64,000 nt of DNA from Mortierella sp. BCC40632. Taxonomy: Eukaryota; Mortierellomycota; Mortierellomycetes; Mortierellales; Mortierellaceae. The translations under genes were made by a program, and so were the position numbers. The notes below the pieces were generated by a model. It saw nothing but the letters and a program-made list of their open reading frames with translations, had not been told where the DNA came from and made no database searches. The DNA is taken from NCBI GenBank assembly GCA_011634665.1, contig WAEK01000018.1, forward strand, positions 243,501-307,500, read 5' to 3'. Shown piece by piece: positions 1-11,665 of the stretch; within the stretch, counting starts at the first letter, position 1; every line of letters starts with the position of its first letter.

Positions 1-422
1 TTCCATCCAGAACGGATTCGTCTCTCTCTCTCTCTCTCTCTCCTCTCTCTCTCACACTCTCTCTCATCCTTCTCACCACACCGCTCCGACCCCTCTTCCC
101 CTTTCCATCCTCACACACAGACACCACACACACACACTCTCTCTCTTTCTCTTTCTCTTTCTCTTTCTTCCATCCTTCCATCCTCCCATCCTCCCATTCA
201 TCCTTCCATCCCCCCATCCCTCCATCCCTCCATCCCTCCTTCTATCTCAACTCACATGAACTTTTTACATTTCGGTACTTGCCTTGACATCTCTCTTCGC
301 TCGATCAATTCGTCCGCCATCAAATAAAAGGGACTGACCATGCTCTATTATTCCGCGACCAACCCTCTACCTCTTGTGAAATAGATGCCGCAGGGACATT
401 CTTCCTAGTAAAGTCCTTCCCG
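1..422. other. Pyrimidine-rich upstream region of the copper transporter gene
   Basis: CT, TCCA and CA simple repeats fill the first 240 bases on the plus strand, followed by mixed sequence. The reading frame of the next gene stays open upstream of its first ATG back to about position 300 without an in-frame ATG, so a short upstream coding exon may lie here. I see no other gene. Confidence 0.5.
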
Positions 423-1321
423 ATGGGCACCTCGCCCCTGAGTCTCTTCTTGGGCCTGGTCTTCACAAGCGTTATCTGTATCTCGGAGCGGCTCGTCACC
501 TCGCGCCTAGAAAAACTCTCGATGCAACTCTATCAGATCCAACATCAGGATACCCCACTACATTCACCGCCACCGCCTAGGACAATGCGGAACTCGATCA
601 CAACAGGATCTGGACCAGGAGCAGGAGGAGCAGGAGCAGGAGCAGGACAACATCATGCACGGTCCCGACATGGCCATTCCCGACAGCAGTCGCAGGTTCG
701 ACCACCTGTCGTTGGATCAACAGCAACGTTCTCTAAATCTAGTTCCGACTCGTTGGATCAAGATCGAGTCGCTTTTCCAACAGAAGACGACTCTCTCACA
801 ACAGGTCCTTCTGGGGCTCGGATCTCTTCACGACCTATCAAATCAATGTCAGGCTCGTCTGCAACGTTACTGCTTCGGAAGGTAGCCTGGTATGGACTGG
901 CCAATCTCCTCCGCCTGTCGTACATGCTTCTGGCCATGAGTTTTCACTTTGGCATCCTAATGGTGATTGTATGGAAAACTTGGCTACCAAAACTACTCTC
1001 TGTGCTACAACTACGAATCACAAAATGTTATTCCATCGGCGCTACTCTTTCTCACTCTCTCACTCTCTCACAGCCCATTCCTCATGACTCCGTCAATGCT
1101 GCTTTTTTTTTTTTTTTTTTTTGCTCTCCATTTTTTTTTTCCAACGATTTGACAGGTTGCATCGTTGACGGGCACACAGTGCTGTCTAGACTTTGTTGCT
1201 CTACAAGGGTAAGAGTTTGTTCCTTTTGTTCTGTATTACTTGTGCAATCGTGATCGTCGGTTTCTTTATGCGATTCGCCAGAAAAGATTCGAGAAAAACG
1301 GAGGACACACTGGTCTAAGCG

Positions 1322-1353
<32 letters not shown>

Positions 1354-1550
1354 GTAGATCAAGGAAACGTGAGAAAGCTGGATACGAACGCTTGGGCTGG
1401 CCCGAGGAAGAGGCGACCACCGATGCTATTGGACTTGAAGAGACTGCGCTTCATGATTTGGATGAGCTTGAGGATGACAGGACAGCGGCGGTGTTGGCGG
1501 CGCCATTGCATGGAAACGTGATGTTAACTCGATCTCACGACTGTGTGTAA
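423..1550 (+). CDS. Ctr-family copper transporter (predicted)
   Basis: Predicted high-affinity copper uptake channel subunit of the Ctr family, acting at the plasma or vacuolar membrane. Exons 423-968, 1156-1208 and 1358-1550 join in phase to give about 263 residues; the donors are GTATGG and GTAAGA. A hydrophobic segment at residues 6-27 fits TM1. After a long Gly/Ala/Ser-rich loop, residues 168-182 carry MLLAM, the MxxxM signature of Ctr TM2. The second exon adds a Gly-containing segment at the place of TM3. The C-terminus is acidic and cytosolic-looking. The N-terminal metal-binding Met cluster is missing from this model. The frame is open upstream of 423 with no ATG, so the true start may be in an upstream exon. 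The third intron boundary is preceded by a long T tract. Family assignment rests on the TM1-loop-MxxxM layout and is moderately sure. Confidence 0.6.
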
Positions 1551-2707
1551 ATACAAGCTCTCTTTGATCTCTCTCTCTGTCATTTATTTTTCCCTTACTT
1601 TTTTTTTTTTTTTTTTCTTGCTCCTCTACACCTTGTACCCACCTTCTAATGACCTGAATAAAACGATCGCAAATACGTGGCGCTGGAGGACCCAAGTCTT
1701 TCTCTTCCTTTTTCTCTTCCCCCTCCCCCCTCCTCCTTCTCTTTCTCCCTGCTCTCGCCTCGGTATGCATGCCTGTGCATGCTACACCCGCAGGAACGGG
1801 CGGGTGACTGCTCTCTTTTTTTTTTTTTGCCCCGCGGACGTGACGCCACCACTTTCAGTTCAGTTCTCGCCATCAGGCCAGCGAACGATCTTGCCTAAAC
1901 AATTCCCTTTCTCTTCCCTCACCCCTACGACCCACGCTCCCATCTCCTCCCGTTCCCGCACCTGAATTGAGATCATCCACTGCTGTTGTCGCACCCCCTA
2001 CTCCCCACCCAACCCCTCACGCATCTGATCTTTAACTTTTTTTTCTTTTCGCAAAGCACACACATACGTACACCATTTCTCTCTCTCTCTCTCTCTTCAC
2101 AACCAAGTGAATAGACTCGAAAAAAAAGGTACATGCCTCATTTCCTCCCCCGCTTTTTTACTCATTGTCATCTTGCTACGCGTGCTGTCTAGTCACGTCG
2201 TCCAATGACAAACACTCGCATGGACCATTCGATGCATGCATTCCCATCCCTAATTGGGTCGCCGTGGGGAACACTACACAGACTAGCGCCTCTTGTTCGC
2301 TCCATCTTTATTTGCTCGCTTCCTACTCAATTTGTACCAAGCTTTGGATACTGAGAAGAGGAAAGAGAGAAGGGGGAAGGGGGATAAATATAATCCCTCG
2401 CACCCCCAAAGAGCGAACAGGACGATAGGGAAAAAAAAAAAGAAAAGAGAGGAAAAGAAAGGAAAGGGAAAAAAAAAGAAAAAGAAAAAGAAAAAAGTGA
2501 GCCGCCACTAAAACGACGCCACCACGCCACCAATTATAGCTTCCACGCCATTTCCTCCTACAGCGACCCACAGAGGCAAGACCTAGCCAAGAGGGGATCA
2601 CTGCGCTTGCACTTTTTCACACACACATACACACACACACCTTTACACCTCCCCCTCTTTATCTCTCACGGCTACGTTACTCCTTGACCAACCTTTATCT
2701 CTTGCTC

Positions 2708-2759
<52 letters not shown>

Positions 2760-2846
2760 TCTCTCTCTCTCTCTTACTTTTCGCCACGCGACGTGACGCG
2801 CCTCTCAAAGGATACGCACGATAGCTCGTTGCCGTACCTTCATCCT
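1551..2846. other. Intergenic region with CT and poly-T/poly-A tracts
   Basis: Contains T runs near 1600, an A/G-rich block at 2429-2498 and a CT run at about 2715-2755 that leads into the untranslated leader of the zinc-finger gene. Open frames here are made of simple repeats. No gene is seen. Confidence 0.6.
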
Positions 2847-2963
2847 GTAAGTCTCTTGCTTGTACTCTTTTTATTCTCGTCTAAAACTTTCGACTCACAC
2901 AGCTAGAGTCCTAACCATGTACCCTGACCATCCTCTCTTGACTTGCGTCTATTTCTATCTTAG
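2847..2963 (+). other. Probable intron in the 5' leader of the zinc-finger gene
   Basis: A strong donor (GTAAGT at 2847) and a TTAG acceptor at 2960-2963 enclose a T/C-rich stretch just before the ATG at 2977. An in-frame ATG at 2860 would fall inside this intron, which is why the start at 2977 is preferred. Confidence 0.6.
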
Positions 2964-2976
2964 AGGAAACTCTTCC

Positions 2977-3714
2977 ATGGATTCTACAGCAGTGTCGACT
3001 GACGCTGGGTTATCTGAATCTGCCAACCAGACAAGAGTCAAAGACACTGACACCGCTACAGCCGTCACAACAGCCTCTACCATCACCACAACTACCACTA
3101 CCACTACCACTGCCACCACCACAATGACCACAGCTGTTGCTTCACCCAGACCGCTCTTGAGTGATGAAAGAGACATGGAGCCATCAACGAACAATGGATT
3201 GTATGCCCCTCACCACGAGACGCATATCTCTGAGCAAAGGAGTGAAGAAAGGGCCAACGAGTCAAAAGACACCCCCCCACAGAAACGGTCACATGAAGAC
3301 CCTCCGTCCCCATGCTTAACAGTCCAGACGAATGAGGAGCAGCTGACCAGAGGAACCCAGGCGAACTGTCAGGAGCAAGAGCAAAGACAACAACAGACGA
3401 CAAGATCACCTCCACCAGAGACAAACATGGTTCGAATGCAAGAACCTCAACAGCCACTAAAGGATCCTCAAACGTTTAAAGAAAATAGTTTGAAAATGTC
3501 TCCTCAGCATATGACACTCTGTCATGATGAACCATCCAAGGAAGAGTCACGGAGAGCATCCAACTATCAAGGCGAGTCTTTGGAGTCACAGCCTTCAAGA
3601 GAATACTATTCAGCCACCACAACGCCACCAACTATGATGGAAGTTGAGAATGAAGACAGACCTAGACCTTGCAGTCCACTATCACCGAGTCATGCTGAGC
3701 AACCACAAAAACAA

Positions 3715-3785
<71 letters not shown>

Positions 3786-4977
3786 ACAACCAGAGAATCA
3801 AGATTCTTCTCGGACTCAAATGTCACCAGCTCGAGTTGATTCAGCCTCATCAGCAACCACAGAGCGATCCTCTTCATCCGTGACCAAAGACCAATTGTAT
3901 GACGGACCCTCATCGCATCAGCAAACAGGTACTTTGGATGAAGTCCGGCCCTATGTTGACCGGGGACGGATGCCCATGGAGGTCGACGTCACCAGAGGAG
4001 CGCATCCACCCACGTATGTATCCCGACCTCGCTCACGTTCTCCATACTATTATCAAGGTTCAGATTTTGTAGAAATGGGAGGCGGACGACGAAGGCGACG
4101 CCTTTCTGCCACTCCTCCTCAAATGGAGGACAGCAATGGTGAACCGTTTATGGCAGGAGGACCCAAAGCAGGAGCTAAAAGAGATGTAACGATTCGAAAG
4201 GTACCCAAGGTGTATCCACCCCGTCGACCAAGGATGCGACCAATTCCGGTAGAACCCCTGACAATGACCATTCGAAGTGACAGTGCCTTGTCAACGTTAG
4301 CCAGTGCAGCGGTGGCGATTCAGGACCACAAGGGACCCTTGTCGACACTTGAGGTACCAACGTTCTCACCGACGCATTCGAACTCTGGAGGTGGGATGGA
4401 AGCTTTGACGACCACGACCTCGGCCCAAGTCTCTGTAGCGGGCAGTAGTCGAAGTGGTAATAGTGGCAATGGAAGTGTTGGCAGTAGCAATGGAGGTGCT
4501 GGTGTTGGCAGTGGAGGAGTAGAGGGAAGCAGTGGAGCAGGCGGAGGAGGTGGTGGTGGAGGAGGAGGTAATGGAGGAGGAAGCAGTGGAGGAAATAGTG
4601 TAGGAGGAGGATCTGGGCGAGGATCGACCAAGAGTGCGACGCAAGAAACAGGAGGATACCGATGTGAGTTGTGTCCTGGGGAGCGATTTGGACGAGTGCA
4701 TGATTTGAAGAGACATCAGATATCGAAGCATAATGAAATGACCTGGCCCTGCGATTTTTGTCATCGACCATTTGTTCGAAGGGATGCTTTGCTTCGACAT
4801 TATTCTGTCAAGGCAGCGAGACGGGATGGAGTACATCCGACGACACAAGAAGTTCATCGACTTCAGGAAGCCAAGGCTCGGGCCAAGCTTCATTCGGAGG
4901 CGAGTCGGGCAGAGGCAGCAGCTACGGCAGCAGCAGCAGAGAAGACACGATCCAAGGAAGGACAATGGCAGTCTTGA
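2977..4977 (+). CDS. C2H2 zinc-finger protein with poly-Gln and Gly/Ser tracts
   Basis: Likely nuclear DNA-binding regulator of 666 residues in one coding exon. Residues 1-240 are Ser/Thr/Gln-rich and disordered-looking. A pure run of 26 Gln codons (CAA/CAG) lies at 3712-3789, residues 246-271. An Arg-rich basic patch follows around residues 370-420 and a Gly/Ser run at about 490-548. The only folded part is C-terminal: a first C2H2 finger at residues 561-586 (CELC, then HDLKRHQISKH) and a second starting CDFC at about 591, whose last ligand sits in the motif RRDGVHP. A finger ending in this motif is common in Mucoromycota regulators with a lengthened second half. The tail is Ala/Arg-rich. 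The ATG at 2977 follows a leader intron. Target genes cannot be inferred. Confidence 0.85.
3712..3789 (+). repeat. CAA/CAG repeat encoding 26 Gln
   Basis: Mostly strictly alternating CAA CAG codons inside the zinc-finger gene, with CAA triplets at both ends. It encodes an uninterrupted glutamine tract. Confidence 0.95.
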
Positions 4978-5285
4978 AAAAGAAAAGAAGAAAAAGAAAA
5001 GAAAAAAGAAAAAAAGAAGAAAAAAAAAACAACAACAAATGAAAGAAAGAATAATAGCATGACACTCGACAAGATTGGTGGCGCCCAGGGTGACTGTTCC
5101 TGTTTTATGTGCCTGAACAAAAAAAGAGATTCCGAGAATGAAAGATCTTGTCGGCGAAAAAAAAAAGAGATTACACTCCGGCTGCAGCATTGTATTTTTT
5201 TTTTTTTTCTCGTTTATCCTCATTTCACTCAAGGACTCTTTTCACTTTTTTCTTTTTTTTATTTGAAGAAGGGAAGAAAAAAAAA
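4978..5285. other. Intergenic, A/G-rich then T-rich
   Basis: Immediately downstream of the zinc-finger stop is an AAAAG-rich block (4978-5040). Poly-A and poly-T runs follow up to the next start. A short open frame from 5059 has no supporting features. Confidence 0.4.
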
Positions 5286-6143
<858 letters not shown>

Positions 6144-6863
6144 GATGAGCAGGGAGAGGGGGTGGGAGGAAGGAAGGAAAGATGGAAGGAAAGAAAGGAG
6201 AGAAAGTAGAAATGGGGCACAAATAGAGTAACAATAAACAGGACAACAACAACAGCAACAACAACAACAGGATGGCGATGCATGGCGCAGCGGAGTGAAG
6301 AGACAGAGTTTTTTTTTTTTTTTTTTTTTTGTGGCAATGCGAAAGATTGGGATGAGCAATGTTGAGAGACCTGGGATGGGAGAATGAGATGGGGAGGAAT
6401 GAATGGAAGAGAGGTTGGCTGAATTAGGGTCTCTCTCCTCTCCTTCTTGCATATCAGCCGAGCACCAGGAGAGTGAGAGAGTGAGAGAGTGAGAAAGAGA
6501 GTGAGTAAGAGAGTGAGAGTAAGAGAGTAGAAAGTTAAAAAAGAGTCTCTATCGTTTGCTCTCTCTCTCTCTCTCGCTCTGTTGGCCTCCACTTGTGCGT
6601 GTTCGAATAGCGACACTGCGTCTGACCTCTTGAGAGGATATAATTAGCTCTTTTTTTTCTCTCTCTCTCTCTCTGTCTCTTCTCTCTTTTCTTTTTCATC
6701 CATTTCACTCCATCTCTCCTTCCTTTCATCCTCTTCCATCCCCATCCCTGCCTGCCCTTCTCTCTCTCCATCTCTCTCTCCATCTCTCTCTCTCCCTCTT
6801 TTTTTTTTTTGTTCTTTCACTCAATCACCTTCTCTTTCTCTCTCTTTCGCATCCACCATCATC
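6144..6863. other. Intergenic region and CT-rich leader of the t-SNARE gene
   Basis: A short AAC-type repeat lies near 6242-6270, a T run at 6309-6330, GA repeats near 6470-6530, and a CT-rich leader at about 6650-6860 running up to the t-SNARE ATG. No coding potential beyond simple-repeat frames. Confidence 0.6.
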
Positions 6864-8123
6864 ATGTCTGCCTACGGTGCCAATTCCTACGGCAACAGCT
6901 CCTATGGAGCGAATAGCTCCTATGGCCAACAGCAACGCCCCGGCGCTTACTCCAACCACAGCAACGGCAGCTATGGCAACAACCAGCAGCAGCAGCAACA
7001 GCAGCAGTATGGTAGTCAGCAACAATACGGTAGCCAGCAGAGGTCCTATGGTCAACAACAGGGTGGCTACAACAGCAACTATGGTGGTTCCTATGGTGGC
7101 CAACAGCAGCAGTATGGTCAACAGCAGCAACAGTATGGTCAACAACAACAGTATGGTCAATATGGTCAATATAGCCAGTATGGTGACCAACAACGTCCTG
7201 TTGCTGGTCAAGAGACTGAGGAGGATGTGAACAGGGTTCAACAACAGATCCGAGATACTCGCCAAGAGTCTGTTCAATCGACTCGCAATGCACTTCGTGC
7301 TCTCCAGGATGCTGAGGAGAGTGCAGGTCGCACCTTGAACCAGCTGAGTGACCAATCTCGTACGTCCAAGAAATTTCGGCTCTCTTAATATCTCTTAAAA
7401 TGCTTGACCTTGCAGAGGAGAGAGAGTATGGGTGTGGAGAGTCTTGTGTGTTATGTGAAATGCTAAATGCTAAATACTTTTTCTTTTTTTTCTTTTCTTT
7501 TGGCTCTCGGTCTCCTCTTTTGGCAACAAACTTTTACAATATTAGAACAACTGGGTCGTATCGAACGCAGTCTCGACTCTGCACATATCCATGCCGACAA
7601 TGCACAGGAAAAGGCCAGTGAACTCAAGACAGTCAACCGGTCCATGTTTGCCATTCATGTCAAGAACCCCTTCACGTCCACCAAGAAGAAGGAACGTGAG
7701 CTTGAGGAAGCCAAGCGAAAGGCAGCAGAAGAGATTGCTCAACGGGAAGCAATTCGAAAGGAAGAATATGATTCCAAGCAACGAGTGAATGCTGCGACGG
7801 GTCAAGGGCCATATGGACGAACCGCCAACAATGGTTACAACAACTATAGTTATAACAACAATGGACGAGGAGGACCTGGCGAGCGAAGTGCTTATAATTT
7901 CGAGAACAACGATGAGGACAATGCGATGGAAGCCGAGATTGACCAGAACTTGGATATGATGGGAGGATTGTTGGGAGGATTGAAGAGTCGAGCCTTGGCG
8001 ATGAATGATGAAGTGGAGAACCAGAACAGACGTTTGGTTGATATTACGGGCAAGTCGGATGTGGTGACGGAGAAGGTTAGATATAATACGGACCAGCTTC
8101 ACAAGATTGCCAAGAGGGGATAA
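6864..8123 (+). CDS. sec9: SNAP-25/Sec9-type Qbc t-SNARE with a Tyr/Gln-rich N-terminus
   Basis: Plasma-membrane t-SNARE for exocytic vesicle fusion, 357 residues, exons 6864-7359 and 7546-8123. Residues 1 to about 110 form a low-complexity segment of SYG, YGQ and QQ repeats. SNARE motif 1 (about 115-200) contains LSDQSQQLGRIE, with the zero-layer Gln in place. SNARE motif 2 (about 295-357) contains ENQNRRLVDI, also with its Gln. Between them a Lys/Glu-rich linker (NPFTSTKKKERELEEAK) is typical of fungal Sec9, followed by an Asn/Tyr/Gly-rich stretch. There is no transmembrane helix and no Cys cluster in the linker, so membrane attachment would rest on partner syntaxins, as in yeast Sec9. The N-terminal segment resembles FUS-like prion-like domains and is not a standard part of the family. 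CT-rich leader upstream of the ATG. Confidence 0.93.
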
Positions 8124-8570
8124 AAAAGAAAACTGCCTCTATTTTTTTTTTTTTTTTATAGTCCTTGATAGTGAGGTAAAGAAGTAAGAAAAGAAAAAGA
8201 AAGAAAGAACGAAAGGAAAGAGAATCTCTCTCGGTAAACGGAGCAATGGTGAGGCAATAATGAATGAAGCCACCGTAAGGGGGAGAAAAGAAAGGAAAGA
8301 GAAAGAGTGAAAGAGTGAAAGAGTGAAATTGAGATTGGGAGAGTGAGAGAGAGTGAGAGAGAGTGAGAGAGTGAGAGCAATTATGAAAAAAGTTGGTCAT
8401 GACTCTGGAGTATTTTTTCTGTTATTTGAGAGATGGTGGTGAATTGTCATAAAGTTGGTAATCCTAATAATGACCTGTTCGTCAGCTTTGGGCAATTTAG
8501 CGGAGGAAACTCTAGAAAGTGACCCAGATGAGAAATTAAAAAGAAACTACAAGTCAAAGGACAAAAGAGA

Positions 8571-8670
<100 letters not shown>

Positions 8671-9320
8671 ATCTTCTCAAAGAGGTCCCCTGTCCACATG
8701 GCGGCTACAGAGCCAGTCCCCGGGGCACGAGGGCGAAGGGACAGGTCTGGGGAAGAGGTGACCCTTTAATTGAAGCGACAAGTCCTAACGGGGAGTGGGG
8801 CAAGAGGGTGGAGGGTCATGGGCTTTTGGCAGAGGACAACCTCATTAACTCTAAACACAGGGGCAAATGGGCTATCGAGGACCCATACGCGTTCGAGAAA
8901 TAAGGGAGCGGAAGAAAATGCAGTGCTATTATCCCTCTGGTAGTGCGGAGGCAGTAGAAGTCCTGAGGCAAAAAAAAAGGCCTCTGCATTGCTGACGAGA
9001 TCGCAAAGCAATAGAGAAGCAGACAGACAAGGTCAATTAACCATCTACAATGTCAGACAGGAGAGACGGGAAAGACTTTATTGCATGGTTTGGAGTCTGG
9101 CAAGAAAAAGAAGCAGAACTACCAAGCATTCATGGCACGTTGCGTTTTGTCGCGCCACAGCGCGTCTTTTTTCTCTGCAGCCTTCTGTCACTCCTTCTTC
9201 CCCCATCCCTTGCGCTTTTCTTTTCTCACATCTGCCTCTTGCAAGTCTACCACCGCCTTGCCTCCGTCCTCCACCACCCTGTCATGGGAGTATGCGGCAA
9301 GGCAACATCGGGGTCTTTAG

Positions 9321-9512
9321 GAGTATGAAGCAGATGGCTATCAGTATACCGAACCATCTTACCCCTCGCCCGCTCCTGCTGACAAGGCTATGCCTTCGCT
9401 GTCTGCAGTTGTGCCAGGAGAGAATATGTATGAAAAAGAGAAAGAGGGGAGAGAACGAGAGAGCGAGAGGGCAAGCCGCTGGACGAGCGGTCGGGACGAG
9501 AATGTTTCCTAA
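9321..9512 (+). other. Weak candidate terminal exon of an unmodelled gene
   Basis: After a CTTTAG acceptor-like site, 63 codons run to a TAA. They start EYEADGYQYTEPSYP and end in a charged Lys/Glu/Arg stretch. The composition is protein-like rather than simple repeat, but I cannot connect it in phase to a start codon upstream. It could be the end of a small gene, a decayed gene or chance. Confidence 0.2.
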
Positions 9513-9515
9513 TCC

Positions 9516-9524
9516 ATATAAAAG
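9516..9524 (+). promoter_or_regulatory. TATA box of the LPMO gene
   Basis: An ATATAAAAG element lies about 250 bases before the LPMO ATG and is followed by a CT-rich leader. It is one of the clearest core promoter elements in the window and fits a regulated secreted-enzyme gene. Confidence 0.55.
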
Positions 9525-9773
9525 GCAAGGGTGCTTTGGATGTCCTGCTTTTCTCTCTACACACCCATTCTTCTCTGCTTATCTTTAAGCAGCTCTTTCT
9601 TCCTTCTTCCTTTCTCCCTCTGTCTTTACTTTCTCTTTCTCTTTCATTCTTTTTGATTTTTCCTCCCTTTCCGAACACTTGCTCTTGTCTACTCACTATT
9701 TGCTCCTTTATCTACAATCACAAACAAACATACACACGCACATACACATTCACGCACCTCTATAAACTCCACA

Positions 9774-10596
9774 ATGGTTCGATACACCGTTTCAACATTG
9801 AGCATGCTCTGCCTAGCTCTTTTGCTTGCACAGTTCTCGACAGCACATATTGCCCTTCTCAGTCCAGCACCTAGAGGTGGTTTTGGAACCAAACAATACA
9901 ATAAAGGTCAGATCCTGGGCCCCATTGGGTCTAGTTCGCAAAGGACTATGCCATGCAATGGCTATGGTCCTGGCCCTGTCACGACTATGAAGGCTGGTCA
10001 AGTTGTCAATGTAAGCATGAGAGTGAACTTACGAAATTTTTTTTTTTTTAAAAAAAAAAAAAGTCGACTCTACAACTGCCATACTCACCGATTATTTGTA
10101 CGACTCTTAATTTATTCGATGATAGGTACGATTCTGGGTGTCCGAACTCCGTGGTGACCGACTTAAAAAGTTCCCTCCCAGTGGTCCAGAAGTTCGACAA
10201 GGTCGTCATGGAGGTGGTTCTTGTGAATTCTCATTGAGTACGGATGGAGGCAAGACCTATCACCTGATTGGCAAGTATACCAAGACTTGTCCCGATGTCT
10301 ATTACGAATGGCCTGTCAAGATCCCAGACTCGGCCCCCAGTTGCGATGGACCACCTGGACAATGTTTGTTTGTCTGGTCCTGGATTTCGGGCAATGTGCC
10401 TCAGTTTTACCAGAACTGTGTGGACATCAAGTTGTTGGGCAAGGCAGGAGGCTCTTTGCCCAAGACGGGTATTACGATTGTGAATGTCCCTGGATCCAAA
10501 GGAGGAGTCAAGGCCATTGGAGACAATACCAACTCGAAGAGCACAGGGCCGAGTGAAAGTGAGAAACAGGCCAACCTAAACGGTGTGTGGAAGTAG
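9774..10596 (+). CDS. Secreted AA11-like lytic polysaccharide monooxygenase (predicted)
   Basis: Predicted copper-dependent, chitin-active oxidative enzyme, 235 residues, exons 9774-10010 and 10126-10596 joined in phase 0. A signal peptide (residues 1-24) ends at FSTA, so cleavage exposes His25 as the N-terminal residue of HIALLSPAPRGG, as the histidine brace of LPMOs requires. The second brace His is His107 in HGGGSC, the same motif as in AA11 enzymes. Tyr174 in FYQNC fits the axial Tyr of the family motif MYMNC. Paired Cys residues suggest disulphides. No carbohydrate-binding module follows; the tail is a short Ser/Asn/Lys-rich stretch. It could instead be an LPMO-like copper protein without oxidative activity. 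Its likely job is remodelling of the fungus's own or prey chitin. A TATA box and CT-rich leader precede it. Confidence 0.78.
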
Positions 10597-10604
10597 AAAA
10601 GGGG

Positions 10605-10638
<34 letters not shown>

Positions 10639-11665
10639 CCCAATTTTGAAGGCCTAGATGGAGCGATGGTCATTGGGATGTAAATAGGTAGCCGGGTTAC
10701 CTGCATTGAGCATTGCTGGGCACTGCTTCTAGAAGAATAGAGAGGCACGAATAAAAAAAGGGTGCCATCCCACACAACGCACAGACACAGGATAGCCATG
10801 GAGAAGAGCGGGAGAGAGGAAAAGAGAGAGAGAGAGAGTGTGAGAGAGAGAGAGATCTTTTTTTTTTTTTTTTTTGCAAGCGACTGCAGGAACGGGCGTA
10901 CAATGGATGCGATCTGTTGTACGTGAGAGGCACGGAGATTCAACCTGATCAGGGCCTGTGTCTCTCATTCAAGCTTTATCTGTCGGTCTGTTGGTCTGAA
11001 TCTGAGAAAGGTTATTATCATCATCTTCATCTCATCTCCTGTCATCGGAGTATCCTATAAAGAGGCTACAGAGGGAGAGAAAGAAAAAGAAAAAAAAAAA
11101 TAAAAAAAATAAAGAAAAGAAGAAAAAGATGGAGAAAGAAAAAAAAAAAAAAAAGAGATACAGAATATAAAAGGAAGCCTCGAGATATGTGTTGGACACA
11201 GATGAGAGATGATGATGATGTACTGGATCCCAAACGGGCCATGAAAAATACAAGAAGAGAATGGGATTCTCTCCTCCTGTGCTCTCAGATGAGAATGTTG
11301 AGAGAGAGAGAGTCAGAGACAGAGAGATGGACTGGACTGGCTCACTCTGTTCCTGCTGTTGCTCTTTTTTTCTTTCCTTCCCTCTCTTTTTTCTTTTTTT
11401 CTTTTCTTTTCTTCCTCTCTCTCTCTCTCTTTCTCTCTCTCTCTTCCTCTCTTCTTCCGTCCGCCCCATTCCTTCATCGACCTCTCCTCCATCCTCCATC
11501 CTCCTCTCTCGCTCCTGTCTGCCCATCCTGTGACGACCTATCCCGCCCCGGCTCCGGCCATTCTCCTCTCTCGCTCTCACTCTCACACACTCTCTATTTC
11601 TCATCCTCCTTGCCGGGAACAGCCTAAATAACTAGAAAAAAAAATATACAAAATATCAGCCAACC
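10597..11665. other. Intergenic region with poly-A, poly-T and CT/GA tracts
   Basis: An A run starts at 10603 directly after the LPMO stop. Further tracts lie at 10858-10876 (T), 11080-11155 (A/G) and 11390-11610 (CT). The last leads into the serine palmitoyltransferase leader. No gene is seen. Confidence 0.6.

Noticed and set aside
2860..2976. N-terminal extension of the zinc-finger protein from an ATG at 2860
   Set aside because: The stretch is bounded by a strong donor and acceptor and looks like a leader intron.
8766..9011. 81-codon minus-strand frame near 8.9 kb
   Set aside because: No start context, splice sites or recognisable features; probably chance in a GC-richer patch.
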